The notes beneath the pieces are model-generated. The model ran no database searches. It had not been told where the DNA came from and saw only the letters and a program-made list of their open reading frames with translations. Below, in pieces: positions 9,358 through 16,977 of a stretch of 64,000 bases of DNA; the first letter of the stretch is position 1, and each line of letters begins with the position of its first letter. Location of the stretch: NCBI GenBank assembly GCA_016708315.1, contig JADJGC010000002.1, positions 496,001 through 560,000 on the forward strand, in the 5' to 3' direction. Origin of the DNA: a bacterium. Lineage in GTDB: Bacteria > Zixibacteria > MSB-5A5 > CAIYYT01. A program made the position numbers and the translations under genes.

Positions 9358-9654
9358 ATGGAAGAGCATTTCGGTTCGATTGATATGTTATTGTCCTTCG
9401 GGATTGGAGGACTTTGCGGGTACGCGCTGACAAAGATATTCAGATTGCGCGCCACAGCGACTTCACTTTTCGTATTGACGTTACTCGCAATTTGTTCAAC
9501 GTGGCTCGGTAAGGATTGCCGTATTTTGAGTATTACAGGGGTTGTGACAATCGCGTGTAATCTGTTCTTGCAGGCAGCATTCTTTGCGGCTGCACTTGTC
9601 TTGGCATTGCGGCTAGCTAAGAGCTCGCACGCACCGGCCCAGAACCAACATTAA
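9358..9654 (+). CDS. Small three-helix membrane protein, unknown function
   Basis: 98 residues from the ATG at 9358, which has a strong GGGAGGA ribosome-binding site four bases upstream. An in-frame upstream ATG at 9325 has none. Three hydrophobic segments cover about residues 8-28, 32-50 and 58-88. A glycine-rich first helix (FGIGGLCGYALTKIFRL) faintly recalls FUN14-type proteins, but I do not claim the family. It is divergent from nuoA and ends tail-to-tail with the epimerase gene, overlapping by four bases. A TTGACA at 9294-9299 could belong to its promoter, but no good -10 follows. Confidence 0.7.
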   Translation: MEEHFGSIDMLLSFGIGGLCGYALTKIFRLRATATSLFVLTLLAICSTWLGKDCRILSITGVVTIACNLFLQAAFFAAALVLALRLAKSSHAPAQNQH

Positions 9655-10067
9655 GATTGATTGTGAGATTCGAGCTCTTCGAGCTCAATCAGGACGCCGT
9701 TAGTTGATTGTGGGTGGACGAAAGCCACCCGATGCCCTTCCGCTCCAATTCGAGGGGTCTCATCGATTAGCCGAATTCCCTTTTCTTTGTATGCCGCCAG
9801 TTCGACTTCAATGTTTTCTACTCCAAGGCAAATATGGTGGATTCCCTCGCCCCGATTCTTGAGAAACTTGGCGACTCCAACATTCCCTTCCGTCGGCTGA
9901 ACCAGCTCGATCTTGGTTTCACCGGTTTCGACGAAGCAGACTTTCACCTTTTGATCGGGAACTTCGATGACTTCCGAAATTGCGGCTTTACTGACCAGTC
10001 CGAAAAGCGAGCGCGATTGCTCGATGTCCTTAACGGCTATTGCGATGTGGTTAATTCGATGCGTCAT
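9651..10067 (-). CDS. mce: Methylmalonyl-CoA epimerase
   Basis: Glyoxalase/VOC-fold enzyme that interconverts (S)- and (R)-methylmalonyl-CoA between propionyl-CoA carboxylase and methylmalonyl-CoA mutase. Length is 138 residues, normal for the family. Likely metal ligands are His7 (INHIAIAV), Gln57 (IELVQP), His77 (GIHHICLGV) and Glu128 (GVLIELEE), and the STNGVLIEL segment near residues 121-129 is typical. The start overlaps the mutase stop by four bases, so the two are probably translated together. Confidence 0.94.
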   Translation of the reverse strand: MTHRINHIAIAVKDIEQSRSLFGLVSKAAISEVIEVPDQKVKVCFVETGETKIELVQPTEGNVGVAKFLKNRGEGIHHICLGVENIEVELAAYKEKGIRLIDETPRIGAEGHRVAFVHPQSTNGVLIELEELESHNQS

Positions 10068-11617
10068 ATTACGATGCTCTCCCGGTACTCGCCCCAGACG
10101 CCACGCAGAACATCAGAGATCTCACCGACACTTGAGTAAGATTCCACACAATCTAATATAATCGGGATCAGATTTTCATCTGTGCCTGCTGCGGACTTCA
10201 GCCGCGCGAGGTGTCTTGTCACTGCTGCATTGTCGCGCTCAGCCCGAATTCGCTTGAGGCGAGTTACCTGCTCATCCCGAGATTGCTCACTTACCTTTTG
10301 CAACGACGGAGTTGAAGCTGTCTCTGATTTGAACTGGTTGACTCCAACGATGATTCGTTCCTTTGACTCAACCTGCAACTGGAATTCATATGCCGACTTT
10401 TGAATTTCGGATTGGAAGAACCCATCTTCAATCGCCCGCATCGAACCGCCAATAGTGTCGATCTTGGAAAGGTATTTATTCACTTCAGCTTCGATACTAT
10501 CAGTTAGCGACTCAACATAATAGCTCCCCGCCAACGGATCGACGGTGTCGTTCATTCCCGTTTCGTAGCCGAGAACTTGCTGAATGCGAAGCGCCAACTG
10601 CGCGGAAGATGCTGTTGGCAAGGCGAGCGCCTCGTCGTGAGCATTAGTATGAAGAGATTGAGTACCTCCGAGTACGGCGGCCAATGCCTCCAATGTGGTT
10701 CTCACTGTATTGACTTCCGGTTGTTGTGCAGTAAGCGACACCCCCGCCGTCTGTGTATGAAAGCGAAGCATCATCGACTTAGGATCACGAGCGCCAAATC
10801 GGCCCTTCATTATAGTCGCCCAAATGCGGCGCCCGGCGCGGAACTTAGCGACTTCTTCCAGCAAGTTCTGTTGAGCGCAGAAAAAGAACGACAACTGCGG
10901 CGCAAAGTCATCGACTTTCAGGCCAGCGTTAAGTGCGTGAGTAACATACTCGATACCGTTTGCTATGGTGAAGGCGATTTCCTGCACGGCGGTTGCGCCT
11001 GCTTCTCGGATGTGATACCCCGAAATTGAAATGGTATTATATCGAGGTAGACTTGATTTGGCATACGCAAAAATATCAGTAATGAGTCGCATCGAGGGCT
11101 TGGGCGGATAAATGTAAGTTCCTCGTGCAATAAACTCCTTGAGTATGTCGTTCTGGACGGTGCCGGTTATCTTGTCAGCGGTAACATTCTGTTTCCGTGC
11201 TACGGCGATATACATGCAAAGCAATATTGCCGCAGTGGCGTTTATGGTCATCGATGTCGAGACTTTGTCAAGTGGAATACCTTCGAAGAGTGTCTCAAAA
11301 TCCGCGAGTGTGTCAATCGCAACTCCGGTCTTGCCAACTTCACCAGCTGCCATTGGATCGTCAGAGTCATAGCCGATTTGAGTCGGCAGGTCGAATGCAA
11401 CCGATAGTCCGGTTTGGCCTTGCGACAACAAATATCGATAGCGTTCGTTGGATTCCCTTGCAGTTGCATAACCCGCGTACTGCCTCATTGTCCAGAGTCG
11501 GTCGGTGTACATGGCGGGGTAGATGCCGCGAGTAAATGGGAACTCACCCGGATTCCCAAGTTTGGTTTCGTAATTGAAACTTGCCAAGTCTGCTTGATTG
11601 TGAGTTTTCTTTTTCAT
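10064..11617 (-). CDS. Methylmalonyl-CoA mutase, catalytic (large) subunit without B12 domain
   Basis: TIM-barrel, substrate-binding part of a B12-dependent acyl-CoA mutase, 517 residues. The substrate segment RGIYPAMYTDRLWTMRQYAGY (residues 30-50) keeps the Thr-x-Arg-x-Tyr pattern of methylmalonyl-CoA mutase (Tyr47). The later SMRLITDIF and SGYHIREAGATAVQE segments also fit methylmalonyl- rather than isobutyryl-CoA mutase. The protein stops before any cobalamin-binding DxHxxG domain, so a separate small subunit must be encoded elsewhere. It lies in an operon with biotin carboxylase, biotin carrier and epimerase genes. Confidence 0.93.
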   Translation of the reverse strand: MKKKTHNQADLASFNYETKLGNPGEFPFTRGIYPAMYTDRLWTMRQYAGYATARESNERYRYLLSQGQTGLSVAFDLPTQIGYDSDDPMAAGEVGKTGVAIDTLADFETLFEGIPLDKVSTSMTINATAAILLCMYIAVARKQNVTADKITGTVQNDILKEFIARGTYIYPPKPSMRLITDIFAYAKSSLPRYNTISISGYHIREAGATAVQEIAFTIANGIEYVTHALNAGLKVDDFAPQLSFFFCAQQNLLEEVAKFRAGRRIWATIMKGRFGARDPKSMMLRFHTQTAGVSLTAQQPEVNTVRTTLEALAAVLGGTQSLHTNAHDEALALPTASSAQLALRIQQVLGYETGMNDTVDPLAGSYYVESLTDSIEAEVNKYLSKIDTIGGSMRAIEDGFFQSEIQKSAYEFQLQVESKERIIVGVNQFKSETASTPSLQKVSEQSRDEQVTRLKRIRAERDNAAVTRHLARLKSAAGTDENLIPIILDCVESYSSVGEISDVLRGVWGEYRESIVI

Positions 11618-11644
11618 TCGCTAAACGCTATCAATGATCGGCGG

Positions 11645-12151
11645 TTAACCTTCGAAAGAGACAAGCACTGCTCCTTTGTCAATCGGCTTGCCGACAACGG
11701 CATGGACTTCCCGAATGACACCGTCAGTCGGAGACTTCAACTCATTTTCCATCTTCATCGCTTCAACGACGAGCAATGGTTCACCCTTCTTGACTTTGTC
11801 ACCAGCCGATTTAAGAATCCGCATTACTAAGCCAGGCATCGGTGCATATAGCTCTTTTCTTCCTGTTTCCAGCTTGATTCCGGCCGCCTTACGAATCGCG
11901 ACGAGACGTTGGTCTTCTACCGTGCAATCGAATTCGCGTCCGTGCAAGAAGACCGCGACACCATCGTCACTCTTGAAAACTTCGGTGTCGTAAGATTTCG
12001 CGTCAAGCAGCATCAAGAATTGGTGGTTGTTTGCCCCGCTTTCGATGCTGGTAGCGAGTGACTTTCCATCAACTGCAACCGACAACTCATCACCGGCATC
12101 TTGGATATCCACTTCGAATTCTTTTGCGTCGATTGTTACTACATACTTCAC
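11645..12151 (-). CDS. Biotin carboxyl carrier subunit of acyl-CoA carboxylase
   Basis: The C-terminal half is a biotinyl/lipoyl domain with the biotinylation motif EAMKMEN; the modified lysine is about residue 133. The N-terminal half resembles the linker of propionyl-CoA carboxylase or pyruvate carboxylase carriers. I place the start at the GTG at 12151 because AGGGGG lies seven bases upstream; a longer reading from 12226 would run into the biotin carboxylase gene and has no support. The protein is 168 residues. It probably carries CO2 from the upstream biotin carboxylase to a carboxyltransferase not in this window. Confidence 0.9.
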   Translation of the reverse strand: MKYVVTIDAKEFEVDIQDAGDELSVAVDGKSLATSIESGANNHQFLMLLDAKSYDTEVFKSDDGVAVFLHGREFDCTVEDQRLVAIRKAAGIKLETGRKELYAPMPGLVMRILKSAGDKVKKGEPLLVVEAMKMENELKSPTDGVIREVHAVVGKPIDKGAVLVSFEG

Positions 12152-12201
12152 TGATTGCCCCCTAAGCCCTTTCGGAGATTTTCGACTCGAGATGCTGTCT
12201 G

Positions 12202-13671
12202 TTATCTTGAGCTTGCAGTCGCGCACGGTGCCGCCGTCCGGACCCGCTGTGATTCGCGGTAATAGTGAAGCGCGGCCGCAACGGCAGCGGCGCGGGACAG
12301 TTCTTCATCAGGCTCAGCATTTGAGATTCCGTTTGGAAAGTTATCATTGATGAATGCGGTGGAAAGGTCGCCATCGACAAATGCCCGCATCGCCATGATC
12401 GTTTCGTGAAATCCCAAATTGGTTACAACACCGGCAATGCGATATTCAGCCAGTGCCTGGCGCATGCGCTTGATTGCCTCGGTCCGATCTGACCCGTAAG
12501 TAATCAGCTTTGCTATCAGCGAATCGTAGTATGGTGTTACTTCTGAACCGTCCCGAATACCTGAATCCACGCGAACACCGGGTCCCGATGGTTGACGATA
12601 GCTAACAATCTTGCCGGTGCTCGGGATGAACCCGTTGACGGCATCTTCTGCGCAAATGCGACACTCGATCGAGTGCCCCGACATAGAAACATCGCTTTGC
12701 TTGATTGAGAGTTCTTCGCCAGCGGCGATCTTGATTTGTTCGTCGACGAGGTCGATTCCAAACACCAGCTCGGTCACCGGATGTTCGACTTGAAGCCGGG
12801 TATTGACTTCGAGGAAGTAGAAGTTCTTATCTTTGTCGACGAGAAACTCGACTGTGCCAATGTTTGAGTAGTTGGCTGCTTTGACAGCCTTCAAAGCAGT
12901 TTCACCCATCCGAGCGCGCAGTTCAGGATCAACAAATGATGATGGTGCTTCTTCAATAAGCTTCTGATGACGGCGCTGGATCGAACATTCCCTCTCACCG
13001 AGATAGATTGCATTGCCATACGAATCGCAAACAACTTGAATCTCGATATGGCGGGGGCGGATGATGCATTTTTCGATAAACACACGGTCATCGCCGAATG
13101 CCGATCGTGCTTCGTTTCCGGCTGCTATCAGCGCTTTCTCAAGATCATCAGGGGCATTCACTATACGCATCCCTTTGCCGCCGCCACCGGCTACGGCTTT
13201 GACAAGCACCGGATAACCACAACGGTCCGCCAATTTGTTGGCGAGTGACAGTTTGGATGCATTGACCGGGCCGCCGGGAACGGTCGGTACACCGTTCTGT
13301 TCAGCAAGTTTGCGGGCTTCGAGTTTGTCGCCGAGTATTCGAATTGATTCGTAGTTCGGTCCGATAAAGGTCAGCCCGCTGTCTTGGACAAGTTTGGCGA
13401 ACTGCCAGTTCTCTGCCAGGAATCCGTAACCTGGGTGGATTGCTTCAGCTCCCGACTTCTTTGCAACTTCAATCAATTTCTCCATTACAAGATAACTTTG
13501 CGAGGCCGGAGAGGGACCAATGTTGTAGGCTTCGTCTGCGAAGCGAACATGGAGGGCGCCACAATCAGCATCCGAAAAAACAGCAACCGTTTTGATGTCC
13601 AATAGACGGCAGGCTCTTAGTATCCGAATGGCGATTTCGCCGCGATTTGCGATCAGTATCTTCTTAAACAT
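12202..13671 (-). CDS. Biotin carboxylase subunit (acetyl-/propionyl-CoA carboxylase alpha)
   Basis: ATP-grasp enzyme that carboxylates biotin using bicarbonate and ATP; 489 residues. The N-terminal domain begins FKKILIANRGEIAIRI. The ATP-grasp glycine loop AGGGGKGMR lies near residue 165, and the active-site segment EVNTRLQVEHPVTE near 290. The tail after about residue 445 is low in complexity and not conserved. Co-transcription with a carrier, methylmalonyl-CoA mutase and epimerase suggests a propionyl-CoA carboxylase role rather than fatty-acid synthesis, but sequence alone does not separate the two. Confidence 0.92.
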   Translation of the reverse strand: MFKKILIANRGEIAIRILRACRLLDIKTVAVFSDADCGALHVRFADEAYNIGPSPASQSYLVMEKLIEVAKKSGAEAIHPGYGFLAENWQFAKLVQDSGLTFIGPNYESIRILGDKLEARKLAEQNGVPTVPGGPVNASKLSLANKLADRCGYPVLVKAVAGGGGKGMRIVNAPDDLEKALIAAGNEARSAFGDDRVFIEKCIIRPRHIEIQVVCDSYGNAIYLGERECSIQRRHQKLIEEAPSSFVDPELRARMGETALKAVKAANYSNIGTVEFLVDKDKNFYFLEVNTRLQVEHPVTELVFGIDLVDEQIKIAAGEELSIKQSDVSMSGHSIECRICAEDAVNGFIPSTGKIVSYRQPSGPGVRVDSGIRDGSEVTPYYDSLIAKLITYGSDRTEAIKRMRQALAEYRIAGVVTNLGFHETIMAMRAFVDGDLSTAFINDNFPNGISNAEPDEELSRAAAVAAALHYYRESQRVRTAAPCATASSR

Positions 13672-13691
13672 TCTGCATTCTTCTCGTGCGC

Positions 13692-13719
13692 ATAATACAG
13701 AATTGACCTAAAATGTCAA
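13692..13719 (-). promoter_or_regulatory. Strong sigma-70-type promoter with inverted repeat, carboxylase/mutase operon
   Basis: Minus strand TTGACA (complement of 13714-13719) and TATTAT (13692-13697) are 16 bases apart, close to consensus, about 20 bases before the biotin carboxylase ATG. An inverted repeat TTGAC-N7-GTCAA (13703-13719) covers the -35 box and part of the spacer, where a repressor dimer could bind. The promoter is well supported by sequence; the operator role is inferred. Confidence 0.65.
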
Positions 13720-13767
13720 TTAATTAGGCTACTATGACTGTGGCATGAGTCGTATAGGAATTGAACT

Positions 13768-14319
13768 ATGACGCTGTACTATTCCTTCATCGTAATCTTG
13801 ATTGTAGCTATGCTCTTGCGAGTAGTCTTCTCTATTGTGCGAAAGAACACTTTGCGCAAGAGATTGGTCGTTTTGCTCTTTGCGCTCTTCGCTTGCAGCA
13901 CAACAATAGGATACTTCTCGGCCGCGCACTTAAGCCAACTTCGGGCAATGCGCGATTGGCCAACGGTGACTGGAACAGTTATAGAGTCTCGCATTGTTGG
14001 TGAGAAGGCGATTGTCCCCTATGTCGTCTATTCCTATGATCTGAATTCGAATCCACATCTTGGGACCAGTGACTTGGGAACTCCGGCATTTGGCAACAAG
14101 TCGAAACGACTCAACGAGGCAGAAACCTTGATCGCAGATTATCCGGTTGGAACGCGTGTTGACGTGCACTACGATCCGGTCGATCCGCGAAACTCTTACA
14201 TTGTTTCAGCAGTGCCGTGGAATGCTTATGCCCAAGCGGGCATTTGGCTGTTTCTGAGTTTTGGTTCTGCGGTGGTTCTGATGTTTTTTGGTTTCAAGTC
14301 AAAGCAGGCTGTCAGGTGA
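13768..14319 (+). CDS. DUF3592-family membrane protein
   Basis: 183 residues: two N-terminal transmembrane segments (about 5-23 and 33-51), a soluble domain, then a C-terminal membrane segment (about 152-174). The soluble part has the features of DUF3592 proteins: DWPTVTGTVIESR, then PYVVYSYD, then a YPVGTRVDVHYDPVDPRNSYI segment. The biochemical role of this family is unknown. It is transcribed away from the carboxylase operon and ends about 55 bases from the convergent protease gene. Confidence 0.8.
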   Translation: MTLYYSFIVILIVAMLLRVVFSIVRKNTLRKRLVVLLFALFACSTTIGYFSAAHLSQLRAMRDWPTVTGTVIESRIVGEKAIVPYVVYSYDLNSNPHLGTSDLGTPAFGNKSKRLNEAETLIADYPVGTRVDVHYDPVDPRNSYIVSAVPWNAYAQAGIWLFLSFGSAVVLMFFGFKSKQAVR

Positions 14320-14374
14320 TTCGAGTGACGGTCCCGCAGTTTGAACAATTGACCCTGTCAGCGGTAAAGGCTGG

Positions 14375-15736
14375 CTAAAGTTGTATTGTACGACCACAAG
14401 CACACTTGAATGACTCCCAGCTTTGGGATTGCCGCTTGTAAGTCGACTCGGACTTGATTTCCTCCTCAACTCCCTTCGCACCGATCCCCTCCAAGACTGC
14501 GACGCTTGCTGCAAGTTCTGCTACTGGAATCTTGTTGAGCTGATTACAGCGCGGGCAAGTTACGGAGTCTTTTCCGAAATCCGGCGGTATCTTAATCTTC
14601 AGTCCACATGTGCAAGTGAGGAATGCAAAACCATTTACTGCTCGTATCAAGTCATTGATGCCGCGCTTCGGTGACGATGTGACTGTTCCAGTAACAACCT
14701 CGGGGCTCGCGGAACGGGCGGTTGGAACGTCCTTTTCCTCAAGCGCCGACTTTGGTAAGACCTGCTCTCGGGTACTCTTGATTTTGGAATAGGCTTGCTG
14801 ATAATTCAGGTACCCTACGCCGCCGGCGATCGAACGGAGAATCGCGATCCGTTCTGTAATTGGCGGATGTGTGCTTGTCAAATTGGACATTCTCGCACCA
14901 GCCGCCTTGATCGGATTCGCGATGAAGAGTGGTGCGATAGCTTTGTTCATCCGAGGCATATCGTCAGTCGAAGCTGAGATCTTCTCAAGAGCGGAGGCCA
15001 ATCCTTCGGGATAACGCGTCAAGCGCACAGCGGTGGCATCTGCAAGATACTCACGGCGACGCGAAACGGCGAAGTACAAGAGCTGTGCCATTATCGGCGC
15101 AAGAATTGCAAAGACCAACGCGACTACCAGCAACACGGCAGCCCCTTGACCGCCGTTTTTTGAACGACTTGAACCCAATCGTCTTGAACCACCAAAACGC
15201 ATCCCGCGCAGAAACATGTCAGACAGAATCACGATAGTGCCTAGCATGACTCCGGCGAACGTGATGAAGAGAATGTCGCGATTGAGGATATGGCCAGTTT
15301 CGTGAGCGACAACTCCCTGCAACTCGTCACGGTTCATTTTTTCGAGCAATCCGGTCGTTACAGCTATGGAAGCATTCTCAGCCTTGCGGCCGGTAGCAAA
15401 CGCGTTGGGGGCGGATGTCTCAATGATGTAGACTTTGGGAACTCTGGGCAGGCTGCCGGCGATTTTCATTTCTTCGATGACATTGTAGAGCTGTGGATGG
15501 ACTTCGCGGGTGACCTCTTTAGCTCCGGCCATATTGAGCATGATTGAATCGCCGCTGAAGTAGCTGATCATTGACATGACACCCCAGACGACAATCGCCA
15601 GCACTAGGCCAAACAACCCACCGTCAGGCGGTGCAAAAGCAGCACCGATTAGATAGCCAAGCAAAAGCAGAATCGCGCCCATCATGACGAAGAGCACAAT
15701 TGACCGTCGCTTGTTTTGTTGAATCAGCTCCCACAT
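14375..15736 (-). CDS. htpX: HtpX-like M48 membrane metalloprotease with C-terminal zinc ribbon
   Basis: Zinc protease of the inner membrane, family M48, 453 residues. Two N-terminal membrane helices (about 14-33 and 41-60) precede the catalytic motif HETGH at 145-149, with the third ligand Glu229 in RREYLADA. More membrane segments lie around 155-175 and 198-222. Unlike ordinary HtpX (about 290 residues) it has an extra tail: a zinc ribbon with Cys375, 377, 394 and 397, and a partial second ribbon (Cys445, Cys447) that stops at the C-terminus. It probably acts in membrane-protein quality control together with the LemA gene upstream. Confidence 0.92.
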   Translation of the reverse strand: MWELIQQNKRRSIVLFVMMGAILLLLGYLIGAAFAPPDGGLFGLVLAIVVWGVMSMISYFSGDSIMLNMAGAKEVTREVHPQLYNVIEEMKIAGSLPRVPKVYIIETSAPNAFATGRKAENASIAVTTGLLEKMNRDELQGVVAHETGHILNRDILFITFAGVMLGTIVILSDMFLRGMRFGGSRRLGSSRSKNGGQGAAVLLVVALVFAILAPIMAQLLYFAVSRRREYLADATAVRLTRYPEGLASALEKISASTDDMPRMNKAIAPLFIANPIKAAGARMSNLTSTHPPITERIAILRSIAGGVGYLNYQQAYSKIKSTREQVLPKSALEEKDVPTARSASPEVVTGTVTSSPKRGINDLIRAVNGFAFLTCTCGLKIKIPPDFGKDSVTCPRCNQLNKIPVAELAASVAVLEGIGAKGVEEEIKSESTYKRQSQSWESFKCACGRTIQL

Positions 15737-15803
15737 GGCGTCTGAATCATCTTATACCGGAGAACTCAGCGAGTATGATCGCAAAAAAGCTCCCATTCGG
15801 TAC

Positions 15804-16361
15804 TTACGAAAAGTCGACCTTTGGCGCCTGCCGCTCTGATTCGTTTTCAATCTCAAAGAACTCGCTCGCTTGAAAATTGAACATGCCTGCGACGATATTG
15901 GAGGGAAACATCTGAATCTTATTGTTATAGAGCATGACTTGGTCGTTGTACGCCTGACGACTGAACGCGATCTTATTCTCTGTTGAGGTCAGCTCCTCTT
16001 GTAATGCGAGGAAATTCTGATTCGCTTTGAGGTCAGGATAGTTCTCCACGACGAGCATGAATTTGCTGATTGCGCCGCTAAGCGCACTTTCAGCTTTTGC
16101 TTTTTCACCGACGGTATCAGCTCCCATTGCGCGACTGCGTGCGTTGGTGATGTTTTCCAGCGTCTCGCGCTCGTGTTTGACGTATCCTTTTGCAGTCTCA
16201 ACGAGGTTGGGAATCAAATCGTGGCGGCGCTTGAGTTGAACATCGATTTGCGACCACGCATTTTTGACGGCATTTCGCAAGCCAACAAGACCGTTATACA
16301 GCCCGATCAACCAAGCCGCAACTACGACAATCAGAATTAGCAGTACCAGAAAAACTATCAC
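15804..16361 (-). CDS. lemA: LemA family protein
   Basis: 185-residue membrane-anchored protein: an N-terminal hydrophobic helix (residues 1-22) followed by a long helical bundle. The conserved segment AWSQIDVQLKRRHDLIPNLV (about 35-54) and the ETAKGYVKHERETLENITNAR region are diagnostic. The function of LemA is not settled. In many bacteria the gene sits beside htpX or TPM-domain genes and is thought to work with the membrane protease, as the gene order suggests here. Confidence 0.94.
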   Translation of the reverse strand: MIVFLVLLILIVVVAAWLIGLYNGLVGLRNAVKNAWSQIDVQLKRRHDLIPNLVETAKGYVKHERETLENITNARSRAMGADTVGEKAKAESALSGAISKFMLVVENYPDLKANQNFLALQEELTSTENKIAFSRQAYNDQVMLYNNKIQMFPSNIVAGMFNFQASEFFEIENESERQAPKVDFS

Positions 16362-16395
16362 TTAGTCCGTCCTTTCAGTTTTAGACCAATCTTGG

Positions 16396-16773
16396 TCAAA
16401 ACTCTTTTGTGAAGATAGCACGCATTTGGTCCAAGACCGTCGACCTTAGGGGCTCCTGCAGAGATTCCGCTATCGTCGACAGTTCGCCGCGATCGAACCA
16501 AATACCATGTTCAGTAGTGCATACGTCGATTTCCGTGGCCCTTGGACTTCGGGTGGCATAGGCACTCATTTTCTTGTTGCAGACTGGGCACTTTCGCTTG
16601 GAAACACTGACATCGCCTGAGTCAGCGACTACTCTTATTGGTACGTCTTGCCCGAGAATCATCTCCAATTCACCAGAATCGAGCCAGATTCCGCCGCAGT
16701 CAAGGCAAGTATCGACCTCAAAATCGGCGAATTCGAGAGCGACCATTGGTTCGCCACAGTCTAGACACTTCAT
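16396..16773 (-). CDS. TFIIB-type zinc-ribbon protein
   Basis: 125 residues containing two copies of the bacterial zf-TFIIB zinc ribbon. The first has Cys3, 6, 23 and 26 followed by GGIWLDSGELE. The second has Cys62, 65 and 85 followed by HGIWFDRGELS, with His89 apparently replacing the usual fourth cysteine. Family members are small proteins of unknown function. It begins a minus-strand set with lemA and htpX, 34 and 67 bases apart. The ATG has no clear ribosome-binding site, and a TATATT lies only ten bases upstream, so the transcript may be nearly leaderless. Confidence 0.85.
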   Translation of the reverse strand: MKCLDCGEPMVALEFADFEVDTCLDCGGIWLDSGELEMILGQDVPIRVVADSGDVSVSKRKCPVCNKKMSAYATRSPRATEIDVCTTEHGIWFDRGELSTIAESLQEPLRSTVLDQMRAIFTKEF

Positions 16774-16863
16774 ACGAGATGTAATATACGTTAGTTTTTG
16801 AGGTTAGATACGAGTTTGTTTTCCCGGCTATCTACCGAATTCAGACCAGTCCAGTAGGCCTTC

Positions 16864-16881
16864 CTAACACAAATTTAACGT
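16864..16881 (+). promoter_or_regulatory. Candidate Pho-box-like direct repeat
   Basis: Two seven-base half-sites, CTAACAC (16864-16870) and TTAACGT (16875-16881), are separated by AAAT, giving the 11-base period of PhoB/PhoP boxes. It lies about 100 bases before a phosphate-porin gene followed by pstS, where phosphate control is expected. Half-site bases differ from the E. coli consensus, no convincing -10 box follows at the usual distance, and the regulator is not in the window. Confidence 0.35.
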
Positions 16882-16977
16882 TGAACACACTATCGCTAAA
16901 CTCGCATCTAATATTCATTGGCGCGAAGGCGTAGTATGAAACATCTAAACAAACATTCACACAGTAGAAGGAGCAGT

